A DNA stretch of 64,000 nt from Alicyclobacillaceae bacterium I2511 (GCA_003584005.1 QXHL01000005.1:45901-109900); one strand, 5' to 3'; counted from the stretch's first letter, positions 37,215-47,023 are shown. Notes: generated from the sequence alone by a model not told the origin. Translations and numbers: made by a program.

Positions 37215-37996
37215 ATCAGGAAATCCCAAATCATTTGCGTGAGCAATTGTCTAGCACAGCATTTACAAAAGTCAGATTGCGGACCTACCTGGCTCTGGAT
37301 GTACCTACCTGGGCGCAGGCCGAAAGTCTTGTTGATTTGTTCGGAGATGCGGTCAGCGGTTATAAGGTGGGCCTGGAATTGTTTTATGGGGATGGACCCA
37401 CAGCAATGCGAGAGCTGTGGCGACGCGGGAAGCGAATTTTTTTAGACATTAAGTTGCACGATATTCCAAATACCGTGGCAGGTGCGATTCGCGCTGTCTG
37501 TACACCTGGGGTGGAAATGGTGAATGTACATACCGCAGGTGGTAGAAATATGCTGGAGGCTGCCAGAGAAGCTGTAGACGGACTGACAACACCGCCGTTG
37601 TTGATAGGTGTGACGGTGTTAACCAGTCTGGACGAAAAGTTGTGGCAAGAATTGGGGCTTAATGACCTGTCAGACACGGTTCTACACATGGCCAAGTTGT
37701 GCGCACAATGCGGCTTAGATGGAGTGGTAACGGCAGCCACGGAGGTTCCTCGAATTCGGGCTGTAACATCAGCCCACTTTCTCACTGTGGTCCCTGGCAT
37801 CAGACCCTTGGGGACGGCAAAGGAGGACCAAGCTCGCAGTTTAACGCCGGAACAGGCCCTACGCTTAGGTGCAGACCGGTTGGTCCTAGGCAGGGCCGTT
37901 ACCCGGGCAGCGGATAAGCAGTGGGCGCTGGCTAGTATTTGGAAAGAGATGAATGAGGTGCTTCAGATACAGGGGGATGGCCATTCCAATCCCTAA
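37211..37996 (+). CDS. pyrF: Orotidine 5'-phosphate decarboxylase PyrF
   Basis: 261 residues. PyrF makes UMP from OMP. The catalytic Lys-Asp array is [27 protein letters not shown] and the phosphate-binding [14 protein letters not shown] follow. About 20 residues precede the usual start ([10 protein letters not shown]), giving a longer N-terminus than in B. subtilis. It overlaps carB (ATGA). pyrD, pyrK and pyrE, usual partners, are not adjacent. Confidence 0.94.
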   Translation: MNQEIPNHLREQLSSTAFTKVRLRTYLALDVPTWAQAESLVDLFGDAVSGYKVGLELFYGDGPTAMRELWRRGKRIFLDIKLHDIPNTVAGAIRAVCTPGVEMVNVHTAGGRNMLEAAREAVDGLTTPPLLIGVTVLTSLDEKLWQELGLNDLSDTVLHMAKLCAQCGLDGVVTAATEVPRIRAVTSAHFLTVVPGIRPLGTAKEDQARSLTPEQALRLGADRLVLGRAVTRAADKQWALASIWKEMNEVLQIQGDGHSNP

Positions 37997-38072
37997 ACTT
38001 AAGGTGTAAGGTCACTCTGGAGCTGTCACAATGCAGCATGGGATGTAGGTGTGTTGAAGGTCCACCCAGGTG

Positions 38073-38122
38073 AAAAGAAAACCAGAGGCCGGGAACTCCA
38101 GCCACTGGTTTTCTTTTATTCT
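38073..38122. terminator. Two-way intrinsic terminator between pyrF and gdh
   Basis: A perfect 13-bp stem (38073-38085 with 38105-38117). T-rich sequence follows on the plus strand (TTTTATTCTTTTT), and the A-rich 5' arm gives a T-rich 3' arm on the minus strand, so it can serve both pyrF and the convergent dehydrogenase gene. Confidence 0.88.
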
Positions 38123-38160
38123 TTTTAGCCCCAGGAGATATTATTCTCACAGGCTGCTTC

Positions 38161-39450
38161 TTATACCCAACCGCGCCAACGAATCGCTTCGGCAAACGGT
38201 TTGATACCCACCATGTATGCAGCCATACGGGTAGATACTTGGTAGCGCTTCGCGGTGTGAAGAATGTTTTGTATCGAGTTGACCATCATGGTCTCCAGAC
38301 GTTGGTTCACTTCTTCCTCCGTCCAGTACATGCCCTGATTATTTTGCACCCATTCGAAATAGGATACTGTCACGCCACCAGCATTGCCCACAACATCAGG
38401 AATCAACAGGATGCCTTTTTCATGAAGAATTTCATCTGCCTCTGGTGTGGTAGGACCATTGGCAGCTTCCACGATGATGGAAGCCTGGATTTTATCCGCA
38501 TTTTTAGCTGTAATTTGATTTTCCAATGCGGCGGGAATCAGAATATCACAAGGTTGAACTAAAAACTCATCATTGGTCATGACATGGGAAAAGTTGTTTG
38601 TCACCATGCCAAAGGAATCGCGTTTGTCCAACAGTTCCTGGACGTTTAATCCATTTTCATCATAAATGCCGCCATTCGCGTCGCTGATGCCAATGACCTT
38701 AACACCCATCTCGTTGAGTAATAAGGCTGCGTTACTGCCGACATTTCCAAAACCTTGAATCATGACGCGTAGGTCCTGCAACTTGCGTCCTTGTGTTGCG
38801 GCCGCCTCCCGAGCGCAGAAGCACACACCGAGCGCGGTGGATTGATCCCGTCCCTGCGAACCCCCCAAAACAATCGGTTTACCTGTGATAAATCCAGGGG
38901 AATCGTACTCGCGAATGCGACTGTATTCATCGTACATCCAGGCCATAATTTGTGGATTTGTGTACACGTCAGGTGCAGGAATATCTTTTGTTGGGCCAAC
39001 AATTTGACTGATGGCACGAACATAGCCGCGAGCTAATCGTTCTTGTTCTCCCAAAGACATAGTACGCGGATCACAGATAATTCCACCCTTTGCACCGCCA
39101 TAAGGCAAATTGAAAATGCCGCACTTTAAGCTCATCCAAATGGATAGGGCTTTCACCTCGTCTAACGACACATTGGGGTGAAAACGAATGCCGCCCTTCA
39201 TGGGGCCAATGGCGTCATTGTGTTGTGCACGGTATCCGGTAAATACTTCTACATGTCCGTCATCCATGTGCACAGGTATCCGGACCGTTAACACCCGCAG
39301 GGGTTCTTTTAAGACTTCATACACGGGTTCAGAGTAACCTAAGCGCGACAGTGCTTGATACACCGCCTCCTGTGTGTTAGTTAACACATTGTCGTCCGGT
39401 GCTGGCATATTTGCCCCGGCAACTAAGCGTTTATTGATTTTTGCCTCCAT
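38161..39450 (-). CDS. NAD(P)-dependent glutamate dehydrogenase (GudB/RocG type)
   Basis: 429 residues, near the size of B. subtilis RocG/GudB. It interconverts glutamate and 2-oxoglutarate plus ammonia. The PMKGGIRFHP motif and catalytic-lysine region YGGAKGGI are present, then the Rossmann domain (VMIQGFGNVGSNAA) and the ALENQIT and EAANGPTTPEAD blocks. The start is the ATG ending at 39450 with GAGGGGCGGG upstream. Catabolic or anabolic use cannot be settled from sequence. Confidence 0.93.
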   Translation of the reverse strand: MEAKINKRLVAGANMPAPDDNVLTNTQEAVYQALSRLGYSEPVYEVLKEPLRVLTVRIPVHMDDGHVEVFTGYRAQHNDAIGPMKGGIRFHPNVSLDEVKALSIWMSLKCGIFNLPYGGAKGGIICDPRTMSLGEQERLARGYVRAISQIVGPTKDIPAPDVYTNPQIMAWMYDEYSRIREYDSPGFITGKPIVLGGSQGRDQSTALGVCFCAREAAATQGRKLQDLRVMIQGFGNVGSNAALLLNEMGVKVIGISDANGGIYDENGLNVQELLDKRDSFGMVTNNFSHVMTNDEFLVQPCDILIPAALENQITAKNADKIQASIIVEAANGPTTPEADEILHEKGILLIPDVVGNAGGVTVSYFEWVQNNQGMYWTEEEVNQRLETMMVNSIQNILHTAKRYQVSTRMAAYMVGIKPFAEAIRWRGWV

Positions 39451-39499
39451 AATTCCCGCCCCTCTCAATAGCCTGTAACATCTGTGGGACAATCGAAAT

Positions 39500-39537
39500 C
39501 CCCGTTTCATAATAGACCAGACGGGGAAGGATGGAAA
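39500..39537 (-). promoter_or_regulatory. Glutamate dehydrogenase promoter with overlapping dyad
   Basis: On the minus strand, TTTCCA (39532-39537) and TATTAT (39509-39514) are 17 bp apart. CCCCGT at 39500-39505 and its complement ACGGGG at 39521-39526 flank the -10, so a regulator could bind over the promoter. Confidence 0.5.
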
Positions 39538-39610
39538 GTGGAACGGTTGAAGAAAGTGGGGACTTGAAGTGTTATCCATGGGAGGACAGTCAGAGTCCTG
39601 GGGACAAACA

Positions 39611-41044
39611 GTGAAAATGCACGTCAAACTGGTTGTGTCTTCTTGGATCTTCCACATGTTGGCTGCTAGCGTAGTAATTCTGTTGGTATTTTTACACCCT
39701 CCAGAGGTATTTTCAGGGGATACGGATACGGCACGCAACTACCTGAACACAATTGTGTCCACCCTATCTACCATCTTAGCCTTGTCTATTTCCGTAATTT
39801 TAGTGGCCATTCAAATGACTGCTGGAAATTACACGCACCGAGTACTGGATTTTTTTGTACGACTACCTTATAACGCTTCCTTATTTGTTCTTTATCTGTT
39901 CACCATTGTACATAGTTTTTTTTTAATGGCTAAAATTAGAGACCCTTTACGGGAGCCGTTACCCGTATCTTTGCGTCCAGAAATGAGCGCAGATTTGGTG
40001 CTGGTTGTCCTCTGCTTTCTCAGTTTATTGCTGTACCTATATGCTGTGGTTCAGTTACTTAAGCCAGAGCAAATTATTGAACTGATTGAACGAGAGTATC
40101 ATCGCGCGTTTGCTAAGGGGCGGTTTCGAGTGGCGTTGGAGAGCGTCGAGCAAATTTGCGACATTGCTAAACGCGCTGCGTCGTTTGCGGATTCACTGAC
40201 GGCAACGCGTTGTATGGAAGTAATGCTGCAAATTGCAAAACAGTTACCATTGCCAAACGATTCAAAAGATGCCCTGTTACAGGTGCACCGAAATTTAGTG
40301 GATCAGTGGGTAGAAATTGTGGGTGTGGCTGTCAAAGAAAATGAGGCGGGTTTAATAGGAATTGTTCTCGATGACCTGCAGGTGCAAGGCCTGCATTATG
40401 TAGAGCGAGGAGCGTTTGATGCGGTGGAATTGGTGGTCCGGGCCTATCGCCACTTGGCTTTTAGCCACCTTTTATACGAGGGACAAGTATTCTATATGGA
40501 GCGGGTGGTAGAACATTTGTACGATGTTGCCGCATCATGTAGCCAACAGGGGGAGCGGGGGCGCGTTTTTGCCCTGCGAACGTGGTCGGTGGTTCGCACG
40601 GTAGGAGAAATTACATTTGCATCACAGACTTCAGCAATTCCGGTATTATTGAACGGTTTTTTGATGCATCCACGGTTTGAAGATACACTTGCAGAATTTC
40701 CCACACAGGATGAACGGGCAAAGGGTCTGGCCGTCTACTTTGGACTATGGAAGTCGTTTGCAGTGGGGGCCTCTGTGCGAGATGTGGCTCGTTGGGCCAC
40801 CTGGTGGCGAGATGACATCACAGACCCGCAATTGGGTCAGGCCATGGCTTTGTTGTTAGCCCGGCACCTAGGGCGGGAAGAGGTAACGCAAACCTTGGAA
40901 TGGGTTTGGCAGACCCCCCTCACCCGATATCACCGAGAGTGCGTAGATGCGAATTTTACACCCTGGCTAGGAGATTTATTTGACGGCTGGCCGTTGCCAG
41001 ATCTGGGCATCAAAGATGCGAAAATAAAATCTGCGAAGTTCTAA
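39611..41044 (+). CDS. DUF2254 membrane protein
   Basis: 477 residues from GTG 39611 (GGGGA 6 nt upstream); ATG 39578 would add 11 residues but lacks an SD. Four hydrophobic segments lie in the first 155 residues, including LSISVILVAIQMTAGNYTHR and a conserved-looking FFVRLP, followed by a long cytoplasmic helical domain. This matches DUF2254, a membrane family of unknown function. It is not part of the surrounding B. subtilis-like gene order and sits alone between two minus-strand genes. Confidence 0.75.
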   Translation: MKMHVKLVVSSWIFHMLAASVVILLVFLHPPEVFSGDTDTARNYLNTIVSTLSTILALSISVILVAIQMTAGNYTHRVLDFFVRLPYNASLFVLYLFTIVHSFFLMAKIRDPLREPLPVSLRPEMSADLVLVVLCFLSLLLYLYAVVQLLKPEQIIELIEREYHRAFAKGRFRVALESVEQICDIAKRAASFADSLTATRCMEVMLQIAKQLPLPNDSKDALLQVHRNLVDQWVEIVGVAVKENEAGLIGIVLDDLQVQGLHYVERGAFDAVELVVRAYRHLAFSHLLYEGQVFYMERVVEHLYDVAASCSQQGERGRVFALRTWSVVRTVGEITFASQTSAIPVLLNGFLMHPRFEDTLAEFPTQDERAKGLAVYFGLWKSFAVGASVRDVARWATWWRDDITDPQLGQAMALLLARHLGREEVTQTLEWVWQTPLTRYHRECVDANFTPWLGDLFDGWPLPDLGIKDAKIKSAKF

Positions 41045-41060
41045 ACCAAGTGTGCGGACG

Positions 41061-42848
41061 CTAATGCTGCTGACGCGCTAAAATTGGAGCAAGCAGCGAT
41101 TGCTCCGGTGTGACCCAGAGACTTTTTTGATGGTCGTAAAGGACCATTCCCGGTCTTGCACCGTTTGCTTTCCAGACATGGCGAACCAAGGTGTAGTCGA
41201 CGGGTGCATTGCTGGAAGTCCGTAGTTTACTGAAGTATGCCGCCAATAGGGCGGCCTCGTGCAAACTTTGGTCTGGAACCGTTTGGTGCAAGGTGGAAAG
41301 AATGACGTGGGACCCGGCAGCGTCTTTCACGTGAAACCACAGGTCCTCTGGTTGGCTACGTTTGAGTGTGAGTTGATCGTTTTGTAAGTTGTTGCGACCT
41401 ACGCGAATGGGGAACCCATCGCTGCTCAAAAAGGTGAGAATTTTCCCCATGTCATTTCCGGAATTTTTTCGTTTGTGTTGCATCCGGCCCTGCTTAGAAA
41501 ACCTACCTTTTTGTGTAATAAACTCCTGCTTTATTAATTCTTCCCGGAGCTGTTCTAATTCCTGTCCACTGGCGTTTTCAGTATATAGCAGAATATGTTC
41601 CAGGTACTGTAGGTCTTTTGTACACCGCTCCAATTCTGTGCTGACGAGGGGAACGGCCCGTTTTCGTTTTGCAGCTGCACGAAAAAACCGCTGTGCATTT
41701 TCAATCGCCGTTTGGGCCGGATCTAAGACAATTTTCAGGGGACTTTCCTGTTCATAAAAGTTTGGCAGGATCACTAATTGCATCCCTTTATGAACTTGGT
41801 GTGCATAGGTGATTAGTAACTCCCCTTGTACTCGCAGGTTCTCAGCCTCTTTGGACTGTTCCAGTTGTGTCTGCAGTTTTGTCTGTTTTCCCCGCAATCG
41901 ATCCATGTGAAATTCCAAAGTTTGGAGTAGCGACTGTGTCCGCGCTGATTCGCGCAAACGCGCCGTCTGGTTCTGGTAAAAAGAATCGAGGGCATTGTCC
42001 AAACTGTCTACTTGTTGCCACCGCGTCCAGTGTGTCAAGGCAAACGGTGCGACTGCCGCAGGATAACCCAGTTTGTCCAATCCCAGTGAAGGAGGTTCCT
42101 GACCGGACAAAGTGCGATTCCACAGATTCTGCAAGGTGTGCCACAGAACGCTCGCTTGATTTTGTTGGGAGGCTGCAGCTTCAACCTGGGACCGCCACAG
42201 TGCCTCATGAGCTGTTTTCGGTCCTACGCCAGCAACAATTTGCACAACGGCGCGAATTTGTTGTTTTTCGGTCAGTTCAGGCAGGTGTAGTTCCACAAGG
42301 TCCTGCACTGTCAGGTGTGAAACGATTTTTTTCGTCAGCGGTGGGACTGGGGTATAGGTTTGTCCTGGGAATATAGGCCGCACTCTACTCATGTGCTCTG
42401 TCACATGGACAATACTGTCCACCACTGTCTCAGGCTGCTCTGATGTACCGAGGGTACACAACAGTAGGTTGCTGTGTTTCCCCATGATTTCCAGGAGCAG
42501 GACATAACGGGTAGAATCACCTAATTCATTGCGCGATTGCACGTAAATTTGTAAGACCCGCTCCCAGTCTGGTGCCTGTCGGATGGCGTATATCTCCCCG
42601 CCTTCGAGGTATTTACGCAACAACATGCAAAACATAGGGGGATGTTCCGGGTTTTCCGGTCGGGTGTGAAACAGTATATGGGCTCTAGGAGCCGCTCGAT
42701 GGGCTGAAAGTAAAATTCTAATGCTGCCACCAGGATGTCGGAGCGCCAGCACAAGGTCTCTGTCTCCAGGCTGGTGTACTTTCTCGATTCGCGAATGTAC
42801 AAAGCGCTGCCAATCGCGAACTAATACAGCTAGGGTCAATCCATCCAT
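41061..42848 (-). CDS. rqcH: RqcH (NFACT protein, Rqc2 homologue; YloA)
   Basis: 595 residues. RqcH binds stalled 50S subunits and adds C-terminal alanine tails that mark nascent chains for decay; older annotation calls it a fibronectin-binding protein. NFACT-N domain (about 1-190), helix-hairpin-helix (about 200-225, with VAGVGPKTA), coiled coil (about 290-440) and NFACT-R domain (DLWFHVKDAAGSHVIL). The start is the ATG ending at 42848 after AGGGGA. Here it is on the minus strand, divergent from the Ca2+ ATPase gene. Confidence 0.93.
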   Translation of the reverse strand: MDGLTLAVLVRDWQRFVHSRIEKVHQPGDRDLVLALRHPGGSIRILLSAHRAAPRAHILFHTRPENPEHPPMFCMLLRKYLEGGEIYAIRQAPDWERVLQIYVQSRNELGDSTRYVLLLEIMGKHSNLLLCTLGTSEQPETVVDSIVHVTEHMSRVRPIFPGQTYTPVPPLTKKIVSHLTVQDLVELHLPELTEKQQIRAVVQIVAGVGPKTAHEALWRSQVEAAASQQNQASVLWHTLQNLWNRTLSGQEPPSLGLDKLGYPAAVAPFALTHWTRWQQVDSLDNALDSFYQNQTARLRESARTQSLLQTLEFHMDRLRGKQTKLQTQLEQSKEAENLRVQGELLITYAHQVHKGMQLVILPNFYEQESPLKIVLDPAQTAIENAQRFFRAAAKRKRAVPLVSTELERCTKDLQYLEHILLYTENASGQELEQLREELIKQEFITQKGRFSKQGRMQHKRKNSGNDMGKILTFLSSDGFPIRVGRNNLQNDQLTLKRSQPEDLWFHVKDAAGSHVILSTLHQTVPDQSLHEAALLAAYFSKLRTSSNAPVDYTLVRHVWKANGARPGMVLYDHQKSLWVTPEQSLLAPILARQQH

Positions 42849-42928
42849 CACAATCCCCTGCCTCGCGGACCCTCAGGGTGGGGCAAGTGTCTTTGTGTCT
42901 CCCTGTTGCCCACATCAGATTTCAGATC

Positions 42929-42958
42929 TTGAGTATATCGAATAAGTACTTCTTATAG
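42929..42958 (+). promoter_or_regulatory. Candidate promoter of the Ca2+ ATPase gene
   Basis: TTGAGT (42929-42934), 18 bp, TTATAG (42953-42958). It gives a leader of about 80 bases before GTG 43047. Confidence 0.4.
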
Positions 42959-43046
42959 CAATGGTAGGCGCGATTAGGACATGTTTGCACACGTACAAGC
43001 ATACGCATTACGAGAAAAACACAAGCGAAACGAAGGAGTGGCTCCA

Positions 43047-45758
43047 GTGGAAAATAACTGGCACGCGCTATCCGCGACGGCATGTCTCGATTCCTTTGAG
43101 ATATCCTCTGCGGGACTCAGTGAAGAACAGGCTTTGTTGCGGCGGGAAAAATACGGCGCCAACCTGCTCACGGAAGGACGCAAGGTGTCCCTGTTAACAA
43201 TTTTTTTTAATCAGTTTCGTGATTTCATGATTTTAGTATTGCTCGCGGCAACGCTCATTTCGGGTCTGTTGGGGGAGTACACCGATGCGGTAACCATCAT
43301 TGCCATCATCATACTCAACGGTATTTTGGGCTTTGTCCAGGAGGTGCGAGCGGAACGGTCGCTGGCCGCACTCAAGGAGTTGACGGCACCGATGGCGCGA
43401 GTGCGTCGCAATGGACAAGTCAAGAGTATTGCTGCTCGGGAACTGGTTCCTGGAGATATTATCTTGTTAGAAGGTGGAGACCGAGTTCCAGCAGATGGAA
43501 GATTATTATTGGTATTTGGAATGGGTGTCGAAGAGTCTTCCCTAACTGGAGAGTCCATTCCAGTGAGCAAAAATGCCCTTTATCAGGCACCCACAGATGC
43601 TCCTTTGGGAGATAGAATCAACATGGTGTACATGGGGACAATGGTGACGCGGGGGAAGGGCGAGGCTTTGGTCTGTGCCACAGGAATGGCCACTGAAATG
43701 GGTAAGATTGCTGGGTTGATGGAGGAATCAGAAGAAACATTGACACCTTTGCAAAGACGTTTAGACCAATTAGGAAAGTTACTCGTATGGGTCTCCTTGG
43801 GGATTACCCTGCTTGTCGTGGTCACGGGAGTTTTACATGGACAGCAGGTGTACGAGATGTTTTTGGCAGGTGTCAGTTTGGCGGTTGCGGCCATTCCTGA
43901 GGGGTTACCAGCGATTGTCACCATTGCCTTGGCGTTGGGTGTACAGCGGATGATAAAGCGCCATGCCATCGTTCGTAAGTTGCCCTCCGTAGAAACCTTG
44001 GGCTGTGCCACGGTGATTTGCTCGGACAAAACGGGAACTTTGACGCAAAACCGGATGACTGTGCAACAGGTGTGGACGGATGGTCAGTGGTACCAGGTGA
44101 CGGGCACTGGCGATAGTGATGAAGGGGAATTTCTTTACGAGCAAAAGCCCGTGCATCCTCTTCGGAGGACTCACCTGAAGTGGCTGTTGCAGATTGGCGC
44201 TGTTTGTAATAACGCACAAATGGCACTGGTACACGGAGAAGATGGAAAAACGCACTGGGACTTTTCTGGAGACCCCACTGAGGCTGCTTTGCTTTTGTTA
44301 GCTAGAAAGGGGAAATACACGGAATGGAACGAGGAGTTTCAACGAATTGATGAACTCCCCTTTGACTCTGAACGTAAACTTATGTCTGTGTTAGTACGAA
44401 AGGGTGAAGAAACATTTCTCTTGGTAAAAGGGGCACCAGATGTGTTGATTGACCGTGCGACACACTTTGTCAGTAATGGGCGAGAGGAGCCCTTGTCTGC
44501 AGGCATACGCAAAAGTATCTTTCAAGCGAATCAGCAAATGGCGGTTGGTGCTTTACGTAACTTGGCTTTCGCCTATCGAAAGTTTGCCAGTCTGCAAGCG
44601 GCAAAGGCAGCGGTGCAGCCTGAAACCTGTTTGGTTTTTGTGGGACTTGTGGGGATGATGGATCCCCCCCGAGAACAAGCGTTTGAAGCCATTGAACGCT
44701 GCCGTCGGGCAGGAATTCGCACGGTCATGATTACCGGCGATCATCAGTTGACGGCCACCGCCATTGCCCGGCAACTGGTAATTTTGCCGGAGGGAGGAAA
44801 GGTCTTAATCGGTCCAGATTTAGACCGGATGGATGACGAAACTTTAGCACAAGAGGCAGGGAATACCTACGTTTACGCCCGTGTAACGCCAGCACACAAA
44901 CTGAGGATTGTGAAGGCATTGCAGGCACACAATGAGGTTGTCGCAATGACAGGGGATGGGGTCAATGATGCCCCCGCCATCAAACAGGCGGATATTGGAA
45001 TTGCTATGGGACAGGGTGGGACAGATGTCGCGAAGGAAGCCTCCGATTTAGTTTTGGCAGATGATAATTTTGCTACAATTGTAGCTGCTGTGGAAGAGGG
45101 GCGGGGGATCTACGACAATATCAAAAAGTTCATCCGTTACTTACTTGCGTCTAATGTAGGTGAGATAGTAACGATGTTTGTCGCAATGTTGGTGGGGTTG
45201 CCCTTGCCGTTGTTGCCAATTCAAATTTTGTGGGTAAATTTGGTTACCGACGGTTTTCCCGCAATCGCCTTGGGGGTGGATCCGGCCGAAAAGGATATCA
45301 TGCAACGGCCGCCAAGAAATGTTCATGAGGGAATTTTCTCACCTAGTTTTACCGTAAAAATTCTTAGCCGAGGGTTTCTTGTCGGCGTTGTTACACTGAC
45401 TGTGTTTGTATGGGCATTGCAATCAGATCCAGGAAATTTGCAAAGAGCACAGACGTTGGCTTACACCACTTTGACCTTAGCACAGTTTGTCCTGGTTTTT
45501 GATTCCCGCAGTATTGATGGGGGAATATTAAAAAGAAACTTATTTGAAAACATCTGGCTGTGGTTGGCCGTTCTCAGTTCTCTTGGCCTGTTTCTATTGA
45601 CACTGTATGTGCCCGTATTGACCAAGGTATTCAGCACTGTTAAACCCACACCTTTCGAATGGGGGTTGACCGTGGTGGCAGCTCTAGTCCCCACTTTAGC
45701 CTTGTCATTGCGAAGGGTAGGCCGAAAAGCTCTTAAGACGAAGGCCGTTTCCCACTAA
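43047..45758 (+). CDS. yloB: Calcium-transporting P-type (P2A) ATPase, YloB-like
   Basis: 903 residues, SERCA-like. Actuator domain with SLTGESIPVSK; phosphorylated Asp327 in SDKTGTLT; hinge motif TGDGVNDAPAIK; ten predicted membrane segments; PEGLPAI in M4 and the NLVTDGFPAIALG block in M6, both with Ca2+ site residues. It should export Ca2+ (possibly Mn2+). The start is GTG 43047 with AAGGAGTG; an ATG at 42981 is in frame without an SD. Confidence 0.93.
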   Translation: MENNWHALSATACLDSFEISSAGLSEEQALLRREKYGANLLTEGRKVSLLTIFFNQFRDFMILVLLAATLISGLLGEYTDAVTIIAIIILNGILGFVQEVRAERSLAALKELTAPMARVRRNGQVKSIAARELVPGDIILLEGGDRVPADGRLLLVFGMGVEESSLTGESIPVSKNALYQAPTDAPLGDRINMVYMGTMVTRGKGEALVCATGMATEMGKIAGLMEESEETLTPLQRRLDQLGKLLVWVSLGITLLVVVTGVLHGQQVYEMFLAGVSLAVAAIPEGLPAIVTIALALGVQRMIKRHAIVRKLPSVETLGCATVICSDKTGTLTQNRMTVQQVWTDGQWYQVTGTGDSDEGEFLYEQKPVHPLRRTHLKWLLQIGAVCNNAQMALVHGEDGKTHWDFSGDPTEAALLLLARKGKYTEWNEEFQRIDELPFDSERKLMSVLVRKGEETFLLVKGAPDVLIDRATHFVSNGREEPLSAGIRKSIFQANQQMAVGALRNLAFAYRKFASLQAAKAAVQPETCLVFVGLVGMMDPPREQAFEAIERCRRAGIRTVMITGDHQLTATAIARQLVILPEGGKVLIGPDLDRMDDETLAQEAGNTYVYARVTPAHKLRIVKALQAHNEVVAMTGDGVNDAPAIKQADIGIAMGQGGTDVAKEASDLVLADDNFATIVAAVEEGRGIYDNIKKFIRYLLASNVGEIVTMFVAMLVGLPLPLLPIQILWVNLVTDGFPAIALGVDPAEKDIMQRPPRNVHEGIFSPSFTVKILSRGFLVGVVTLTVFVWALQSDPGNLQRAQTLAYTTLTLAQFVLVFDSRSIDGGILKRNLFENIWLWLAVLSSLGLFLLTLYVPVLTKVFSTVKPTPFEWGLTVVAALVPTLALSLRRVGRKALKTKAVSH

Positions 45759-45818
45759 TTGAAAGTGCCTGGGTAGGCAGATCGGATATTCACAACAAAC
45801 ATCAACCTGTTTCAATTT

Positions 45819-45860
45819 GCGACGCCATGTTCCGCATCTGCCGGATGTGGCGTTGCTTTA
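45819..45860 (+). terminator. Probable terminator after the Ca2+ ATPase gene
   Basis: A 9-bp stem (45819-45827 with 45848-45856, one G-U) with an inner CATC/GATG helix, followed by TTTA. The short T-tract makes it a weak candidate. Confidence 0.5.
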
Positions 45861-45895
45861 TGCAGTGTGGCGGGATAAAATGCTTAAATCGGCGC

Positions 45896-45914
45896 GTGTC
45901 TTAATATAAGACAC
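45896..45914. promoter_or_regulatory. Perfect 19-bp palindrome upstream of remA
   Basis: GTGTCTTA, ATA, TAAGACAC: eight-base arms around a 3-base centre, 26 bases upstream of the putative -35 of remA. It has the look of a protein-binding operator. It resembles a TnrA/GlnR box (TGT and ACA ends, AT-rich middle) but differs at two fixed positions. Confidence 0.5.
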
Positions 45915-45939
45915 CAATTCGTTGAATTTGCGAGCTAAC

Positions 45940-45969
45940 TTGTCGAAATTCAAGTTTATAAGTTAAAAT
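45940..45969 (+). promoter_or_regulatory. remA promoter overlapped by an exact Spo0A-box core
   Basis: TTGTCG (45940-45945), 18 bp, TAAAAT (45964-45969). TGTCGAA at 45941-45947 covers the -35, which for Spo0A would suggest repression. The leader would be about 60 bases. Confidence 0.5.
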
Positions 45970-46037
45970 AAAGACGTATTTGGATTTCGTCATTTTTTAA
46001 TGTGGTTGGACCCTGCTCTCTTGAAGGAGGCTGGCGA

Positions 46038-46304
46038 ATGAATATTAAGTTAATAAATATTGGCTTTGGCAATATCGTGTCGGCCAACCGAATTATTTCC
46101 ATCGTCAGTCCGGAGTCTGCCCCCATCAAACGTATCATTCAGGAAGCGAGGGACAGGGGGATGCTGATTGATGCGACCTATGGAAGACGCACTCGGGCGG
46201 TCATCATCATGGACAGTGACCACATCATCTTGTCTGCAGTTCAGCCGGAAACCGTGTCGCACCGACTCACGGCGAAGGAACAAATTATTGAAGACGAGGA
46301 TTGA
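46038..46304 (+). CDS. remA: RemA, DNA-binding regulator (DUF370)
   Basis: 88 residues. RemA forms DNA-wrapping rings and in B. subtilis activates biofilm matrix and osmoprotection genes. [14 protein letters not shown], and [15 protein letters not shown] and [15 protein letters not shown], are highly conserved family blocks. The start is ATG 46038 behind GAAGGAGG. It precedes gmk with a five-base gap. Confidence 0.95.
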   Translation: MNIKLINIGFGNIVSANRIISIVSPESAPIKRIIQEARDRGMLIDATYGRRTRAVIIMDSDHIILSAVQPETVSHRLTAKEQIIEDED

Positions 46305-46309
46305 GTCTC

Positions 46310-46915
46310 ATGACGGTAGGCAAACGGGGAATTTTGTTCGTACTCAGTGGCCCGTCCGGGGCAGGCAAGGGAACGGTGTGCCAAGCACTCATGGCACGCC
46401 AACCTGCTCTCTCTCTGTCGGTGTCTGCCACCACCCGGTTGCCTCGGGAAGGCGAACAGCATGGGGTGAATTACTTTTTCAAGAGTACCGAAGAATTTCG
46501 CACGATGATTGCCAACAATCAACTTCTCGAATGGGCTGAGGTATATGGGAAATTTTATGGGACTCCGCGTAGCTTTGTAGAAGATAGGTTGGAGCAAGGT
46601 ATCGACGTATTGTTGGAAATTGATATTCAGGGAGCCATGCAGGTTCGCTGTACATACCCTGATGGAGTATTTCTTTTTCTTATTCCACCTTCTGCCACTG
46701 AACTACGGTCCCGTATTTTAGGCCGTGGCAGTGAGACGGACGAGTCATTTCAGAGGCGCTTTGGAGCAGCACGACACGAGTTGCAGCAGATGAAGGAATA
46801 CAATTATGTGGTGGTTAACGATGTAGTGGTGTCAGCTTGTGCTCGGATTGAAGCAATTATTCAAGCCGAACACTGCAGTGTACACCGAAATTTAGAGTTG
46901 CTCAATGAATGGTAG
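46310..46915 (+). CDS. gmk: Guanylate kinase
   Basis: 201 residues. It phosphorylates GMP to GDP. P-loop SGPSGAGKGT; GMP-binding region TTRLPREGEQHGVNYFF; lid region with SRILGRGSETDE. ATG 46310 is preferred to TTG 46301, which overlaps the remA stop. In B. subtilis rpoZ follows directly; here an SD-like AGGAGGA at the stop codon is followed by no rpoZ. Confidence 0.95.
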   Translation: MTVGKRGILFVLSGPSGAGKGTVCQALMARQPALSLSVSATTRLPREGEQHGVNYFFKSTEEFRTMIANNQLLEWAEVYGKFYGTPRSFVEDRLEQGIDVLLEIDIQGAMQVRCTYPDGVFLFLIPPSATELRSRILGRGSETDESFQRRFGAARHELQQMKEYNYVVVNDVVVSACARIEAIIQAEHCSVHRNLELLNEW

Positions 46916-47023
46916 GAGGAATGTCAGTCGGGCTTTGTGGGAGATTCACAGTCAAAAAGTACGTTTTTTTCGCACGAAATAAAGAGCCAAGGAGTCTGTC
47001 TACTTACAATCCGTGTGCATGAT

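Noticed and set aside
46002..46037. Longer N-terminus for RemA
   Set aside because: The family starts at MNIKLIN; ATG 46038 has a strong SD.
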